Part shown: in pieces, positions 55,187 through 63,869 of the stretch
Layout: each line of letters starts with the position of its first letter
Numbering within the stretch: position 1 is the stretch's first letter
Assembly (NCBI GenBank): GCA_044227665.1
Contig: JBGAWK010000006.1
Coordinates: 18,113-82,112, forward strand
DNA from: JBGAWK01 sp044227665
GTDB taxonomy: Bacteria; Bacteroidota; Bacteroidia; Chitinophagales; JADIYW01
Length of the DNA: 64,000 bases
Reading direction: 5' to 3'
The notes under the pieces: model-generated
What the model was told of the DNA's origin: nothing
Databases searched by the model: none
The model's input: only the letters and a program-made list of their open reading frames with translations
Position numbers and translations under genes: made by a program

Positions 55187-55930
55187 ATGGGACAAAAAGC
55201 CAATCCGATTTCAACCAGATTAGGAATCATTAGAGGATGGGACTCTAATTGGTACGGAGGTAAAGATTTCTCTTCTAAATTGATAGAAGACCAAAAAATC
55301 AGGAAATACCTCAATGCACGTATCAATAAGGGTGGTATCTCAAAGATAGTAATCGAAAGAACACTAAATAGGATTACAATCTCCATCCATACATCCCGTC
55401 CTGGGATTATTATCGGCAAGGGTGGCGGTGAAGTAGATCGCATCAGAGAAGAGATAAAAAAATTGACACACAAAGATGTTCAAATCAATATTGTAGAAAT
55501 ACGTCGTCCCGAGACCGATGCAGCCATAGTAGGAGAAACTATATGTAAACAACTAGAGGCAAGGGTGAATTTTCGTCGTGCAGTAAAAATGGCTATAGCC
55601 TCTACAATGCGCATGGGCGTAGAAGGAATAAAAGTAAAGTGTTCCGGTCGTCTTGGTGGTGCTGAAATGGCACGTAGCGAAGAGTATAAAGAAGGACGTA
55701 CCCCATTACATACATTCAGAGCAGACATAGATTACGCACTAAAAGAAGCCAATACCATATACGGAATCATTGGCGTGAAAGTATGGATATGCAAAGGAGA
55801 AGTATTCAGCAAACGCGACCTCTCCCCAAGTGTAGGTGTAGAAGATGCTAAGCGCAAGCCTAGACGTAAAGACGGGAAAGACAGAGAAAGAGGAGATAGA
55901 GATAATAGTAGAGATAATAGAAAGAAATAA
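55187..55930 (+). CDS. rpsC: 30S ribosomal protein S3
   Basis: 247 residues. KH domain (RPGIIIGKGGGEVDRIRE) and C-terminal domain (KCSGRLGGAEMARSEEYKEG). The last 30 residues form a highly charged tail of K, R, D and E (GKDRERGDRDNSRDNRKK), probably unfolded. Confidence 0.99.
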   Translation: MGQKANPISTRLGIIRGWDSNWYGGKDFSSKLIEDQKIRKYLNARINKGGISKIVIERTLNRITISIHTSRPGIIIGKGGGEVDRIREEIKKLTHKDVQINIVEIRRPETDAAIVGETICKQLEARVNFRRAVKMAIASTMRMGVEGIKVKCSGRLGGAEMARSEEYKEGRTPLHTFRADIDYALKEANTIYGIIGVKVWICKGEVFSKRDLSPSVGVEDAKRKPRRKDGKDRERGDRDNSRDNRKK

Positions 55931-55956
55931 TCGTTAAAACTAGTAAGTAATATACC

Positions 55957-56376
55957 ATGTTACAACCAAAAAGAGTAAAATACCGCAGAGTACAGAAGAA
56001 CAATCCTAAAGGTGTCGCCATCAAAGGATCTACGCTCTCTTTTGGTTCTTTCGGACTCAAAGCATTAGAGGAAGGAAGAATCACAGACAGACAGATAGAG
56101 GCCGCAAGGATTGCTGTAACGCGTAACATGAAAAGAGAAGGTAAAGTATGGATAAATATTTTTCCAGATAAGCCCATCACAAAGAAGCCTGCCGAAGTAC
56201 GTATGGGTAAAGGTAAAGGGGGATTGGATCATTGGGTCGCAGTAATAAGACCAGGGCGTATCATCTTTGAAACCGAAGGCGTACCCTTGGAAGTAGCACA
56301 AGAATCCTTGAGACTGGCTGCACAAAAATTACCTATAAAAACAAAATTTATAATCAGAAGGGATTACGAAGCATAA
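55957..56376 (+). CDS. rplP: 50S ribosomal protein L16
   Basis: 139 residues; begins MLQPKRVKYRRVQKN. Contacts A-site tRNA; KPAEVRMGKGKGGLDHWVAV is the conserved loop. Follows rpsC by 26 bp. Confidence 0.99.
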   Translation: MLQPKRVKYRRVQKNNPKGVAIKGSTLSFGSFGLKALEEGRITDRQIEAARIAVTRNMKREGKVWINIFPDKPITKKPAEVRMGKGKGGLDHWVAVIRPGRIIFETEGVPLEVAQESLRLAAQKLPIKTKFIIRRDYEA

Positions 56377-56387
56377 AATAATTTGTC

Positions 56388-56597
56388 ATGACAAAGAAAA
56401 ACGAAATATCTATACATGAAATGACAGCCGAAGACTTGAAGTCCAAGATTGATGCTGCTAAGGTAGAACTACAACGCCTGAAATTTACTCATGCTGTTAC
56501 ACCTATACCTAATCCTAATGAAATAAAAGCTGCCAGAAAACAAATAGCGAGATATTTGACAGCATTGAGAATGAAAGAATTGCAAACGCTTAATTAA
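56388..56597 (+). CDS. rpmC: 50S ribosomal protein L29
   Basis: 69 residues, two antiparallel helices. MTAEDLKSKIDAAKVELQRLKF is the conserved start; IPNPNEIKAARKQIARYLT follows. Located near L23 at the tunnel exit. Confidence 0.97.
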   Translation: MTKKNEISIHEMTAEDLKSKIDAAKVELQRLKFTHAVTPIPNPNEIKAARKQIARYLTALRMKELQTLN

Positions 56598-56603
56598 GTA
56601 CCA

Positions 56604-56867
56604 ATGAGCGAGATAGTTAGAAAATTTAGAAAAACAAGAATTGGGGTTGTAAGTAGCAGTAAGATGGATAAAACCATCACTGTAAAAGTAGAAAGAAAAC
56701 TTAAACACCCAAAGTATGGAAAGTTCGTGAAGAAAACGAAGAAATTCCATGCCCATGACGAGACCAACCAGTGTGGCGTAGGCGATGTGGTGAAAATCAT
56801 GGAAACCCGCCCCCTGAGCAAGACAAAAAGATGGAGATTGGTAGAAATAATAGAGAAAGCTAAGTAA
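56604..56867 (+). CDS. rpsQ: 30S ribosomal protein S17
   Basis: 87 residues, OB fold. RIGVVSSSKMDKTITVKVER and HAHDETNQCGVGDVVKIMETRPLS are diagnostic. Binds 16S helix 11. One base separates its stop from rplN. Confidence 0.98.
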   Translation: MSEIVRKFRKTRIGVVSSSKMDKTITVKVERKLKHPKYGKFVKKTKKFHAHDETNQCGVGDVVKIMETRPLSKTKRWRLVEIIEKAK

Positions 56868-56868
56868 G

Positions 56869-57237
56869 ATGATACAACAAGAATCCAGATTAAATGTGGC
56901 TGACAACAGCGGTGCTCGCGAGGTACTCTGCATAAGAGTACTAGGTGGCACAAGAAGAAGATATGCGTCTATAGGCGATAAGATTGTAGTGTCTGTAAAA
57001 GAAGCTACTCCTGGCGGAAACGTAAAGAAAAAGCAGGTATCTAAAGCTGTGATTGTCCGTACCACTAAAGAAGTTAGAAGAAAAGACGGCTCATACATCC
57101 GCTTTGATGATAACGCAGTAGTATTGCTAAACAATCAGGATGAACCTCGTGGAACACGTATCTTCGGACCCGTAGCACGCGAACTCAGAGAGAAAGAATA
57201 TATGAAAATTGTTTCATTAGCACCAGAAGTGATATAA
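56869..57237 (+). CDS. rplN: 50S ribosomal protein L14
   Basis: 122 residues; MIQQESRLNVADNSGAREVLCI and GTRIFGPVARELRE are textbook. Forms part of the intersubunit bridge. Confidence 0.99.
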   Translation: MIQQESRLNVADNSGAREVLCIRVLGGTRRRYASIGDKIVVSVKEATPGGNVKKKQVSKAVIVRTTKEVRRKDGSYIRFDDNAVVLLNNQDEPRGTRIFGPVARELREKEYMKIVSLAPEVI

Positions 57238-57240
57238 GTT

Positions 57241-57579
57241 ATGAAAACTAAGCAGCAAAATAGGTTTTTACCTAAAATAAAAATTCAAAAAGGCGATACT
57301 GTAAAAGTACTGGCAGGAAAAAATAAAGGCAAGACAGGCGTAGTTTTGCAAGTAATACCTGCTAATAACAAAGCCCTAGTGGAAGGTGTCAATATCGTAA
57401 AAAGACATACCAAGCCTACAGCGCAAGAAAGCGAAGGCGGAATCATAGAAAAAGAAGCACCTATACACATTTCAAATTTGATGTTACTACACAATGGCAC
57501 AGCTACACGTGTAGGCAGAAAAGCAATAGATGGTAAAATTGTAAGAGTTGCAAAAAAATCAGAGGAGGTTATTAAGTAA
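57241..57579 (+). CDS. rplX: 50S ribosomal protein L24
   Basis: 112 residues with a KOW motif (KGDTVKVLAGKNKGKTGVVLQV). Assembly initiator of the 50S subunit. Its last base overlaps the rplE ATG. Confidence 0.98.
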   Translation: MKTKQQNRFLPKIKIQKGDTVKVLAGKNKGKTGVVLQVIPANNKALVEGVNIVKRHTKPTAQESEGGIIEKEAPIHISNLMLLHNGTATRVGRKAIDGKIVRVAKKSEEVIK

Positions 57580-58130
57580 TGAGCTACATACCTAGATTAA
57601 AAAAGAAATACTTGGAAGAGGTTGTACCTGCTTTAAAAGAAAAGTATCAGTACAAATCAGTAATGCAAGTACCCAAAATCCAAAAAGTCGTCATTAACCA
57701 AGGATTGGGCATAGCAGTAGGCGACAAAAAAATCGTAGATACCTCACTAGATGAACTAACAAGGATAGTAGGTCAGAAAGCCGTGCCTACACGCTCCAAG
57801 AAAGCCATCTCAAACTTTAAACTAAGGGAGAATATGCCCATAGGATGTAAAGTTACACTCAGAGGAGAAAGAATGTATGAGTTCTTGGACAGACTCTTGT
57901 CAGTATCACTACCCCGAGTGAGAGACTTTAAAGGTATCAATGACAAATCCTTCGACGGCAGAGGTAATTATACACTTGGTGTTACAGAGCATATCATCTT
58001 TCCCGAGATAGATATAGATAAAATTGCTCGTATCACAGGTATGGACATTACCTTAGTAACATCAGCACCTAATGATGCAGAAGCACATAGTCTATTACAA
58101 TTATTAGGATTTCCTTTTATTAAAAAATAA
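57579..58130 (+). CDS. rplE: 50S ribosomal protein L5
   Basis: 183 residues; binds 5S rRNA and P-site tRNA. VPKIQKVVINQGLGIAVGDK, GCKVTLRGERMYEFLDRL and RGNYTLGVTEHIIFPEI are diagnostic. Confidence 0.99.
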   Translation: MSYIPRLKKKYLEEVVPALKEKYQYKSVMQVPKIQKVVINQGLGIAVGDKKIVDTSLDELTRIVGQKAVPTRSKKAISNFKLRENMPIGCKVTLRGERMYEFLDRLLSVSLPRVRDFKGINDKSFDGRGNYTLGVTEHIIFPEIDIDKIARITGMDITLVTSAPNDAEAHSLLQLLGFPFIKK

Positions 58131-58145
58131 AATAAAAAATATCAC

Positions 58146-58415
58146 ATGGCAAAAGAATCCATGAAAGCTAGGGAGCAGAAAAGAGCAAAACTAATTGCAA
58201 AGTATGCTGCTAAACGCGAACAGTACAAAAAAGAAGGCAAATGGGACTTACTGGATGCCCTACCCAAGAATTCTAATAAGATACGTCTTCGCAATAGATG
58301 TAAACTTACAGGAAGACCCCGGGGTTATATAGGATTTTTCGGTATCTCCAGGATACAATTTAGAGACTTGGCTTGCGCAGGAAAAATACCAGGAGTCACT
58401 AAAGCAAGTTGGTAA
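58146..58415 (+). CDS. rpsN: 30S ribosomal protein S14, zinc-free long form
   Basis: 89 residues. It lacks the two CxxC pairs of the short zinc form; cysteines are only at RNRCKLTGRPRG and LACAGK. C-terminal GKIPGVTKASW is conserved. Confidence 0.98.
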   Translation: MAKESMKAREQKRAKLIAKYAAKREQYKKEGKWDLLDALPKNSNKIRLRNRCKLTGRPRGYIGFFGISRIQFRDLACAGKIPGVTKASW

Positions 58416-58444
58416 TAGAATTTTTTAAAATATAAATCATAGAA

Positions 58445-58843
58445 ATGGTTACAGATCCAATAGCAGATTTTCTTACACGCATACGTAATGCACAAAGTGC
58501 AGGTCACGCCATCGTGGACATACCGGCATCAAACATGAAGAAAAAACTCACCCAAATATTGTTTGACAATGGATATATTCTGCAATATAAATTTGAAGAA
58601 GAAGGGCCTCAAGGCAATATAAAAATTGCATTAAAGTATAATTCTGAGTCTAGAATGCCCGCAATAAGAGAATTAGTACGTATATCTAAGCCAGGGCTTA
58701 GAAGATATATTCACGTAGAAGGTATTCCAAGAGTGAAGAACGGCTTAGGTTTGGCGATTCTCTCCACCTCCAAAGGTGTATTGACAGACAAAGAAGCTAA
58801 GAAACTCAATGTAGGTGGTGAAATTATTTGTATAGTATCTTAA
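58445..58843 (+). CDS. rpsH: 30S ribosomal protein S8
   Basis: 132 residues; DPIADFLTRIRNAQ at the start and GLGLAILSTSKGVLTDKEAKK near the end. Central organiser of the 30S platform; in enterobacteria the autogenous repressor of the spc operon. Confidence 0.99.
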   Translation: MVTDPIADFLTRIRNAQSAGHAIVDIPASNMKKKLTQILFDNGYILQYKFEEEGPQGNIKIALKYNSESRMPAIRELVRISKPGLRRYIHVEGIPRVKNGLGLAILSTSKGVLTDKEAKKLNVGGEIICIVS

Positions 58844-58852
58844 AAATTTAGC

Positions 58853-59413
58853 ATGTCACGAATAGGAAAATTACCCATCCAGTTACCCAAAGGCGTAGAA
58901 GTTTCTGTAGCCGATAATAATCTATTGACGATAAAAGGCTCTAAAGGCAAATTGGAGCAAAAGATAGATAGAGACATAGCGGTAAATATAGAAAATGGTG
59001 TCTTAACAGTATCACGCCCTACAGACCAAAAACGTCATAAAGCCCTACATGGCTTGTATCGTGCCCTTATCAACAATATGGTTACAGGCGTAAGCGAAGG
59101 ATTTGTTAAAGAATTAGATGTAGTAGGGGTAGGCTTTAGAGCAAATAGCCAAGGTCAATTATTAGAACTTGCCATAGGCTATTCTCACCCAGTTATGATA
59201 TTACTACCCGAAGAGATAAAAGTCTCTACAATATCGGAAAAAGGTCAAGCACCAAGAATAAAATTGGAGTCACACGACAAACAATTGATAGGACAAGTAG
59301 CAGCAAAAATACGCTCCCTACGTAAGCCAGAGCCGTACAAAGGTAAAGGTATTAAATATGCTGGCGAAGTCCTAAGAAGAAAAGCAGGAAAATCAACAGG
59401 TAAGAAAAAATAA
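58853..59413 (+). CDS. rplF: 50S ribosomal protein L6
   Basis: 186 residues, duplicated fold. SRIGKLPIQLPKGVEV and PEPYKGKGIKYAGEVLRRKAGK are diagnostic. Near the factor-binding site. Confidence 0.99.
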   Translation: MSRIGKLPIQLPKGVEVSVADNNLLTIKGSKGKLEQKIDRDIAVNIENGVLTVSRPTDQKRHKALHGLYRALINNMVTGVSEGFVKELDVVGVGFRANSQGQLLELAIGYSHPVMILLPEEIKVSTISEKGQAPRIKLESHDKQLIGQVAAKIRSLRKPEPYKGKGIKYAGEVLRRKAGKSTGKKK

Positions 59414-59418
59414 TAATC

Positions 59419-59766
59419 ATGGCGGTAGATAAATCAGCACGCAGACAGAAGATTAAACAGAGAATACGCAAGAAAATTAGCGGTACTTCTGAGCGTCCCA
59501 GACTATGTGTATATAGAAGTAATAAAAGTATCTATGTGCAACTTGTAGATGATACTATTGGAAAAGTTCTTGGCAGTGCCAGCTGTACTAAAGTATCTTT
59601 AGACGGTGATAAGACAGCATTTGCCAAAGAAGTGGGTAAGCTTATAGCTGACAAGGCAAAGGCTCTAGGTGTCAATACTGTTGTATTTGATAGAAATGGA
59701 TATTTATATCATGGTAGGGTAAAGGCTTTGGCAGATGGTGCTAGAGAAAATGGTTTACAATTCTAA
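59419..59766 (+). CDS. rplR: 50S ribosomal protein L18
   Basis: 115 residues. 5S rRNA-binding; RIRKKISGTSERPRLCVYRS and FDRNGYLYHGRVKALADGARE are typical. Confidence 0.98.
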   Translation: MAVDKSARRQKIKQRIRKKISGTSERPRLCVYRSNKSIYVQLVDDTIGKVLGSASCTKVSLDGDKTAFAKEVGKLIADKAKALGVNTVVFDRNGYLYHGRVKALADGARENGLQF

Positions 59767-59778
59767 GAAAATTATATA

Positions 59779-60297
59779 ATGTCACAATTAAAAGAAAATA
59801 AAGTTAGAGCAAGCGAATTAGAGCTTAAAGAGAAAGTAGTAGGCATCCAGCGTGTTACGAAAGTAACTAAAGGTGGACGTACTTTTTCTTTCTCTGCATT
59901 AGTAGTAGTAGGTGATGGTAACGGTACAGTAGGGTACGGCTTGGGAAAAGCTAGAGAGGTACAGGAAGCCATAACTAAGGGTATAGATGATGCCAAGAAG
60001 AACTTGGTAAAAGTTCCAATTATCAAAGGCACTATACCTCATGATCAATTGGCATTGTTTGATGGTGCAAAAGTACTTATCAAACCAGCCTCTGACGGTA
60101 CAGGAGTAATAGCTGGAGGCTCTATGCGCGCAGTATTAGAGAGCGCAGGGGTACATAACGTATTGGCAAAATCTTTGGGCTCATCAAACCCTCATAACGT
60201 TGTGAAAGCAACAGTATTGGCACTAAAAATGCTTCGCGACCCTTTTACTGTTTCTAAAGACAGAGGAATTTCTTTAAATCAAGTTTTTAACGGTTAA
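59779..60297 (+). CDS. rpsE: 30S ribosomal protein S5
   Basis: 172 residues; double-stranded RNA-binding N-domain (RTFSFSALVVVGDGNGTVGYGLGKA) and C-domain with GTGVIAGGSMRAVLESAGV. Needed for decoding accuracy. rpmD follows in 4 bp. Confidence 0.99.
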   Translation: MSQLKENKVRASELELKEKVVGIQRVTKVTKGGRTFSFSALVVVGDGNGTVGYGLGKAREVQEAITKGIDDAKKNLVKVPIIKGTIPHDQLALFDGAKVLIKPASDGTGVIAGGSMRAVLESAGVHNVLAKSLGSSNPHNVVKATVLALKMLRDPFTVSKDRGISLNQVFNG

Positions 60298-60301
60298 TAG
60301 T

Positions 60302-60481
60302 ATGGCTAAGATAAGGATAACACAAATTAAAAGTACCATAGACAGACCTAAAGACCAAAAAGCAACGGTCAAAGCTTTGGGAATTAAAAAAATGAATGCC
60401 AGTGTTGAAAAAGAGGCAACACCACAAATCATTGGCATGGTCAACAAAGTAAAACATTTAGTAACGGTAGAACAAGTCTAA
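60302..60481 (+). CDS. rpmD: 50S ribosomal protein L30
   Basis: 59 residues, MAKIRITQIKSTIDRPKDQK to the end at EQV. The RITQIKS start, GIKKMN core and MVNKVKHLV helix identify L30. It fits exactly between rpsE and rplO (4 bp and 1 bp gaps). Confidence 0.98.
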   Translation: MAKIRITQIKSTIDRPKDQKATVKALGIKKMNASVEKEATPQIIGMVNKVKHLVTVEQV

Positions 60482-60482
60482 T

Positions 60483-60947
60483 ATGTCATCAATAGCATTA
60501 AATAACCTAAAACCTGCTTCAGGTTCAGTAAAAGGTAGAAAAAGAATAGCCCGTGGACAAGGTTCTGGATGGGGAGGAACAGCCGGAAGAGGACATAAAG
60601 GTGCTAAATCTCGTAGTGGGTATAAATCCAAGAGAGGTTTTGAAGGCGGACAAATGCCCTTACAGCGTCGTGTGCCAAAGAGAGGCTTCAAAAATCCAGG
60701 TAGAGAAGAATATAAAACTTTCAATGTGGCACAGCTACAAGAATATGCAGACAAGCATAATCTTACTACCTTTGACTTTGAAACATTCAGAAAGTTGAAG
60801 CAAGTAAAAAAATCACAAAAAATCAAAATATTAGCCAACGGAGAGTTGAAAGTCGCACTTACCGTATCTGCCCATGCTTTCAGCGAAAAAGCTAAATTAG
60901 CAATAGAAAGTAACGGTGGTACAGCTAATCTAATCGCCAATGAATAA
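60483..60947 (+). CDS. rplO: 50S ribosomal protein L15
   Basis: 154 residues; KGRKRIARGQGSGWGGTAGRG and GFEGGQMPLQRRVPKRGF are diagnostic. Its end overlaps the secY start by 8 bp. Confidence 0.99.
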   Translation: MSSIALNNLKPASGSVKGRKRIARGQGSGWGGTAGRGHKGAKSRSGYKSKRGFEGGQMPLQRRVPKRGFKNPGREEYKTFNVAQLQEYADKHNLTTFDFETFRKLKQVKKSQKIKILANGELKVALTVSAHAFSEKAKLAIESNGGTANLIANE

Positions 60948-62289
60948 TTTAATACAGAAACTTAAAGACATCTGGAGTATAGAGGAACTTCGCAAGAAGA
61001 TTATCTATACTTTTTTGTTGATACTTGTATATCGCATAGGAACTTTTATTGTACTGCCTGGCATAGATCCTAATCAACTTTCTAAGCTGGCTAGCAACAG
61101 CAATAGTTTATTCGGGCTATTTAATATGTTTGCAGGTGGAGCATTCAGTAGAGCTTCTATCTTTGCACTAGGCGTAATGCCCTATATCTCGGCTTCTATT
61201 GTAATGCAGTTACTAACTATAGCCGTACCCTCATTCCAAAAATTACAGAAAGAAGGTGAGAGCGGCAGAAAGAAAATTAATCAGTGGACACGTTACCTTA
61301 CCGTAGTGGTTACAGCCTTTCAGGCATCTGCATACGTACAGTATTTAAGACAAACTTTAGGAGAAAGCGTATTGATATCTTCACCGTTCTTATTTTGGCT
61401 ATCTACAACAGTAGTGCTTACAGGAGGAACTATATTCGTAATGTGGTTAGGGGAAAAAATTACAGATAGGGGTCTAGGTAATGGTACTTCACTATTAATA
61501 ATGTCTGGTATTATTGCTACCCTTCCTGGTTCATTCTTGGCAGAGGTTCAGGAGAAATTCAAAGGCATGAACGGTGGCCCGTTGATGTTCCTTGTAGAGA
61601 TGGTAATACTTACAGCCGTGGTTTTCGTTACAATTGCCTTGATACAAGCGGTACGACGTGTGCCTGTAAATTATGCAAAACGCATGGTCGTAGGTAAACA
61701 ATATGGTGGCGGACGACAGTATATCCCCCTGAAAGTTAATATTGCAGGAGTAATGCCTATCATCTTTGCACAAGCAATGTTGTTTATACCTACTACAATT
61801 GCCCAAGTAGCGGGCGGTGCCGAAATTTCTAATTCTATACAGAAATTATTAGACTACAATTCCTTACCATATAACGTTCTAATGTTCCTTATGGTAGTGT
61901 TGTTCACCTTCTTTTATACAGCTTTGATTGTAAATCCCACGCAGATGGCAGATGACTTGAAGCGAAATAATGGTTATATCCCCAGTGTAAAGCCAGGGAT
62001 TGATACCGCTGAATATATTGATGCCATACTGTCAAAGATTACTTTTCCCGGTGCTCTCGTACTAGGACTAATTGCCATCATGCCTTCATTTGCTAGAATG
62101 TTGGGTGTAAATTCACAGTTTGCAGTATTCTTTGGAGGTACTTCTTTATTGATTATGGTATCTGTAATATTAGACACCTTACAGCAAGTAGAAAGTTATC
62201 TTCTCTTGAAGCATTATGATGGACTTACACAGTCAGGTACTCGCATAAGAGGGAGAACAGAATCCTCGCCTGTAACTATAGTGCAGTAA
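60940..62289 (+). CDS. secY: Protein translocase subunit SecY
   Basis: 449 residues, ten membrane helices. The plug/lateral-gate region (FNMFAGGAFSRASIFALGVMPYISASI) and cytoplasmic loops for SecA (RRVPVNYAKR, GRQYIPLKVN) are typical. Main channel for exported proteins, including the many signal-peptide and T9SS cargo proteins of this window. map follows after 12 bp; adk is not between them. Confidence 0.99.
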   Translation: MNNLIQKLKDIWSIEELRKKIIYTFLLILVYRIGTFIVLPGIDPNQLSKLASNSNSLFGLFNMFAGGAFSRASIFALGVMPYISASIVMQLLTIAVPSFQKLQKEGESGRKKINQWTRYLTVVVTAFQASAYVQYLRQTLGESVLISSPFLFWLSTTVVLTGGTIFVMWLGEKITDRGLGNGTSLLIMSGIIATLPGSFLAEVQEKFKGMNGGPLMFLVEMVILTAVVFVTIALIQAVRRVPVNYAKRMVVGKQYGGGRQYIPLKVNIAGVMPIIFAQAMLFIPTTIAQVAGGAEISNSIQKLLDYNSLPYNVLMFLMVVLFTFFYTALIVNPTQMADDLKRNNGYIPSVKPGIDTAEYIDAILSKITFPGALVLGLIAIMPSFARMLGVNSQFAVFFGGTSLLIMVSVILDTLQQVESYLLLKHYDGLTQSGTRIRGRTESSPVTIVQ

Positions 62290-62301
62290 TAATTAGTCAA
62301 T

Positions 62302-63099
62302 ATGATTTATTATAAATCCGACGAAGAAATAGAAAAAATTCGTCGTAGTTCTTTGTTAGTTTGCGAAACTCATGCTGAAGTAGCGAAAGCCCTAAGACCT
62401 GGTATTACTACCTTGATGTTGGATGCAATTGCTGAATCCTTTATTAAGGATAATGGAGGACTGCCATCATTTAAAGGATATAAAGGCTATAAGCATTCTT
62501 TGTGTATTTCTATCAATGAAGAGGTGGTACATGGGATTCCCGGAATACGAGAAATTAAAGAAGGTGATGTCGTATCTGTGGACTGTGGTGTATATAAAGA
62601 AGGATATCATGGAGATGTAGCCTATACCTATATAGTAGGAGAGGTGTCTGAAGAAAAGCGGTTTCTAGTAAGCACTACTAGAGAATCATTGTATAAAGGC
62701 ATTGAACAAGCAATAAGTGGGAATAGAGTTGGTGACATAGGTTTTGCAGTACAGCACCATTGTGAAATGCGTAAGCTAGGTGTGGTGAGGGATCTTATAG
62801 GTCATGGTGTGGGGAGAAATCTACATGAGTCGCCAGAAGTGCCAAACTTTGGAAGACGTGGCAATGGCATTACACTAAAGGAAGGTTTGGTGATTGCTAT
62901 TGAGCCGATGATAAATTTAGGCACGTATAAAGTAAAAGCATTGAGAGACGGTTGGACGATAGTTACACAGGATGGAAAGTGTTCCGCACATTTTGAACAT
63001 ACTGTGGCTATTAGAAAAAATAATGCAGATATATTAAGCGACCATAAAATTATTGAAGAGGCGATAAAATTTAACAATAATATTAACAATTTTCAATAA
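62302..63099 (+). CDS. map: Type I methionine aminopeptidase
   Basis: 265 residues. Metal ligands are in VSVDCGVYKEGYHGDVAYTY (two Asp), GHGVGRNLHESPEVPNFG (His), VIAIEPMINLG (Glu) and FEHTVAI (Glu). Removes the N-terminal Met from new proteins. Last gene before the internal TTTGCAGTCC element at 63111. Confidence 0.98.
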   Translation: MIYYKSDEEIEKIRRSSLLVCETHAEVAKALRPGITTLMLDAIAESFIKDNGGLPSFKGYKGYKHSLCISINEEVVHGIPGIREIKEGDVVSVDCGVYKEGYHGDVAYTYIVGEVSEEKRFLVSTTRESLYKGIEQAISGNRVGDIGFAVQHHCEMRKLGVVRDLIGHGVGRNLHESPEVPNFGRRGNGITLKEGLVIAIEPMINLGTYKVKALRDGWTIVTQDGKCSAHFEHTVAIRKNNADILSDHKIIEEAIKFNNNINNFQ

Positions 63100-63110
63100 T
63101 TATAGCGATA

Positions 63111-63120
63111 TTTGCAGTCC
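63111..63120 (+). promoter_or_regulatory. Probable internal promoter before infA (TTTGCAGTCC)
   Basis: The 10-mer is identical to that at the rpsL and two tRNA promoters. The -7 box reads GATATTTG (63107-63114), one mismatch, and no -33 TTG is at standard spacing. infA starts 11 bp later. Confidence 0.55.
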
Positions 63121-63131
63121 AAAAAATTTTT

Positions 63132-63350
63132 ATGTCCAAACAAGACCTTCTCAAACTAGACGGAACGATATCGGAAGCGCTATCCAACGCCATGTTTAGA
63201 GTGAAGTTGGAAAATGGACATGAGATATTGGCAACAATTTCAGGAAAGATGAGGATGCATTATATCAGGATATTACCCGGAGATAAAGTAGCAGTAGAAA
63301 TCTCTCCTTATGATTTGACAAGAGGAAGGATAACTTTTAGATATAAATAA
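63132..63350 (+). CDS. infA: Translation initiation factor IF-1
   Basis: 72 residues, OB fold, standard length. SKQDLLKLDGTISEALSNAMFRVKLENGH and RMHYIRILPGDKVAVEISPYDLTRGRITFRYK are characteristic overall. Binds the A site of the 30S during initiation. rpmJ follows 8 bp later. Confidence 0.99.
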   Translation: MSKQDLLKLDGTISEALSNAMFRVKLENGHEILATISGKMRMHYIRILPGDKVAVEISPYDLTRGRITFRYK

Positions 63351-63358
63351 AAGACAAA

Positions 63359-63475
63359 ATGAAAGTAAGAGCATCAATAAAGAAGAGAAGCGAAGACTGT
63401 GTGATAGTACGCAGGAGAGGTAAACTGTATATTATCAATAAGAAAAATCCAAAATTTAAGCAAAGACAAGGATAA
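63359..63475 (+). CDS. rpmJ: 50S ribosomal protein L36, zinc-lacking form
   Basis: 38 residues: starts MKVRASIKKRSED, ends NPKFKQRQG. Of the four zinc ligands of the classical form only Cys14 remains (positions 11, 27 and the late His are Ser, Asn and Phe), so this is a C-minus L36. Sits between infA and rpsM. Confidence 0.97.
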   Translation: MKVRASIKKRSEDCVIVRRRGKLYIINKKNPKFKQRQG

Positions 63476-63478
63476 GAT

Positions 63479-63856
63479 ATGGCAAGAATAGCAGGTATAG
63501 ACATACCCAAAAACAAAAGAGGTGTAATAGCCCTTACTTATGTATTTGGCATTGGTAAGTCCACATCTCAGGCAATATTGGCAAAAGCCGGTATCAGTGA
63601 AGATAAAAAGGTTTATGAATGGACAGATGAAGAGGCTACGGAGATTCGTGCCATCATCTCTAATGAGTTCAAAACCGAAGGTCAGTTGCGTTCAGAAGTG
63701 CAATTGAACATTAAGCGACTTATGGATATAGGAAGTTATAGAGGTATTCGTCATAGAAAAGGTCTGCCGGTTCGTGGACAAAGTACTAAACGCAACTCTA
63801 GAACACGTAAAGGTAAGCGTAAGACAGTAGCAGGTAAGAAAAAAGTAACTAAATAA
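63479..63856 (+). CDS. rpsM: 30S ribosomal protein S13
   Basis: 125 residues; ARIAGIDIPKNKRGVIALTY and GSYRGIRHRKGLPVRGQSTKRN are diagnostic. Forms bridges between 30S head and 50S. Ends in a basic tail. Confidence 0.99.
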   Translation: MARIAGIDIPKNKRGVIALTYVFGIGKSTSQAILAKAGISEDKKVYEWTDEEATEIRAIISNEFKTEGQLRSEVQLNIKRLMDIGSYRGIRHRKGLPVRGQSTKRNSRTRKGKRKTVAGKKKVTK

Positions 63857-63869
63857 TAGATAGCTGATT

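Noticed and set aside
63359..63475. Damaged rpmJ because zinc ligands are missing
   Set aside because: C-minus L36 proteins are normal in Bacteroidota; length, ends and position are intact.
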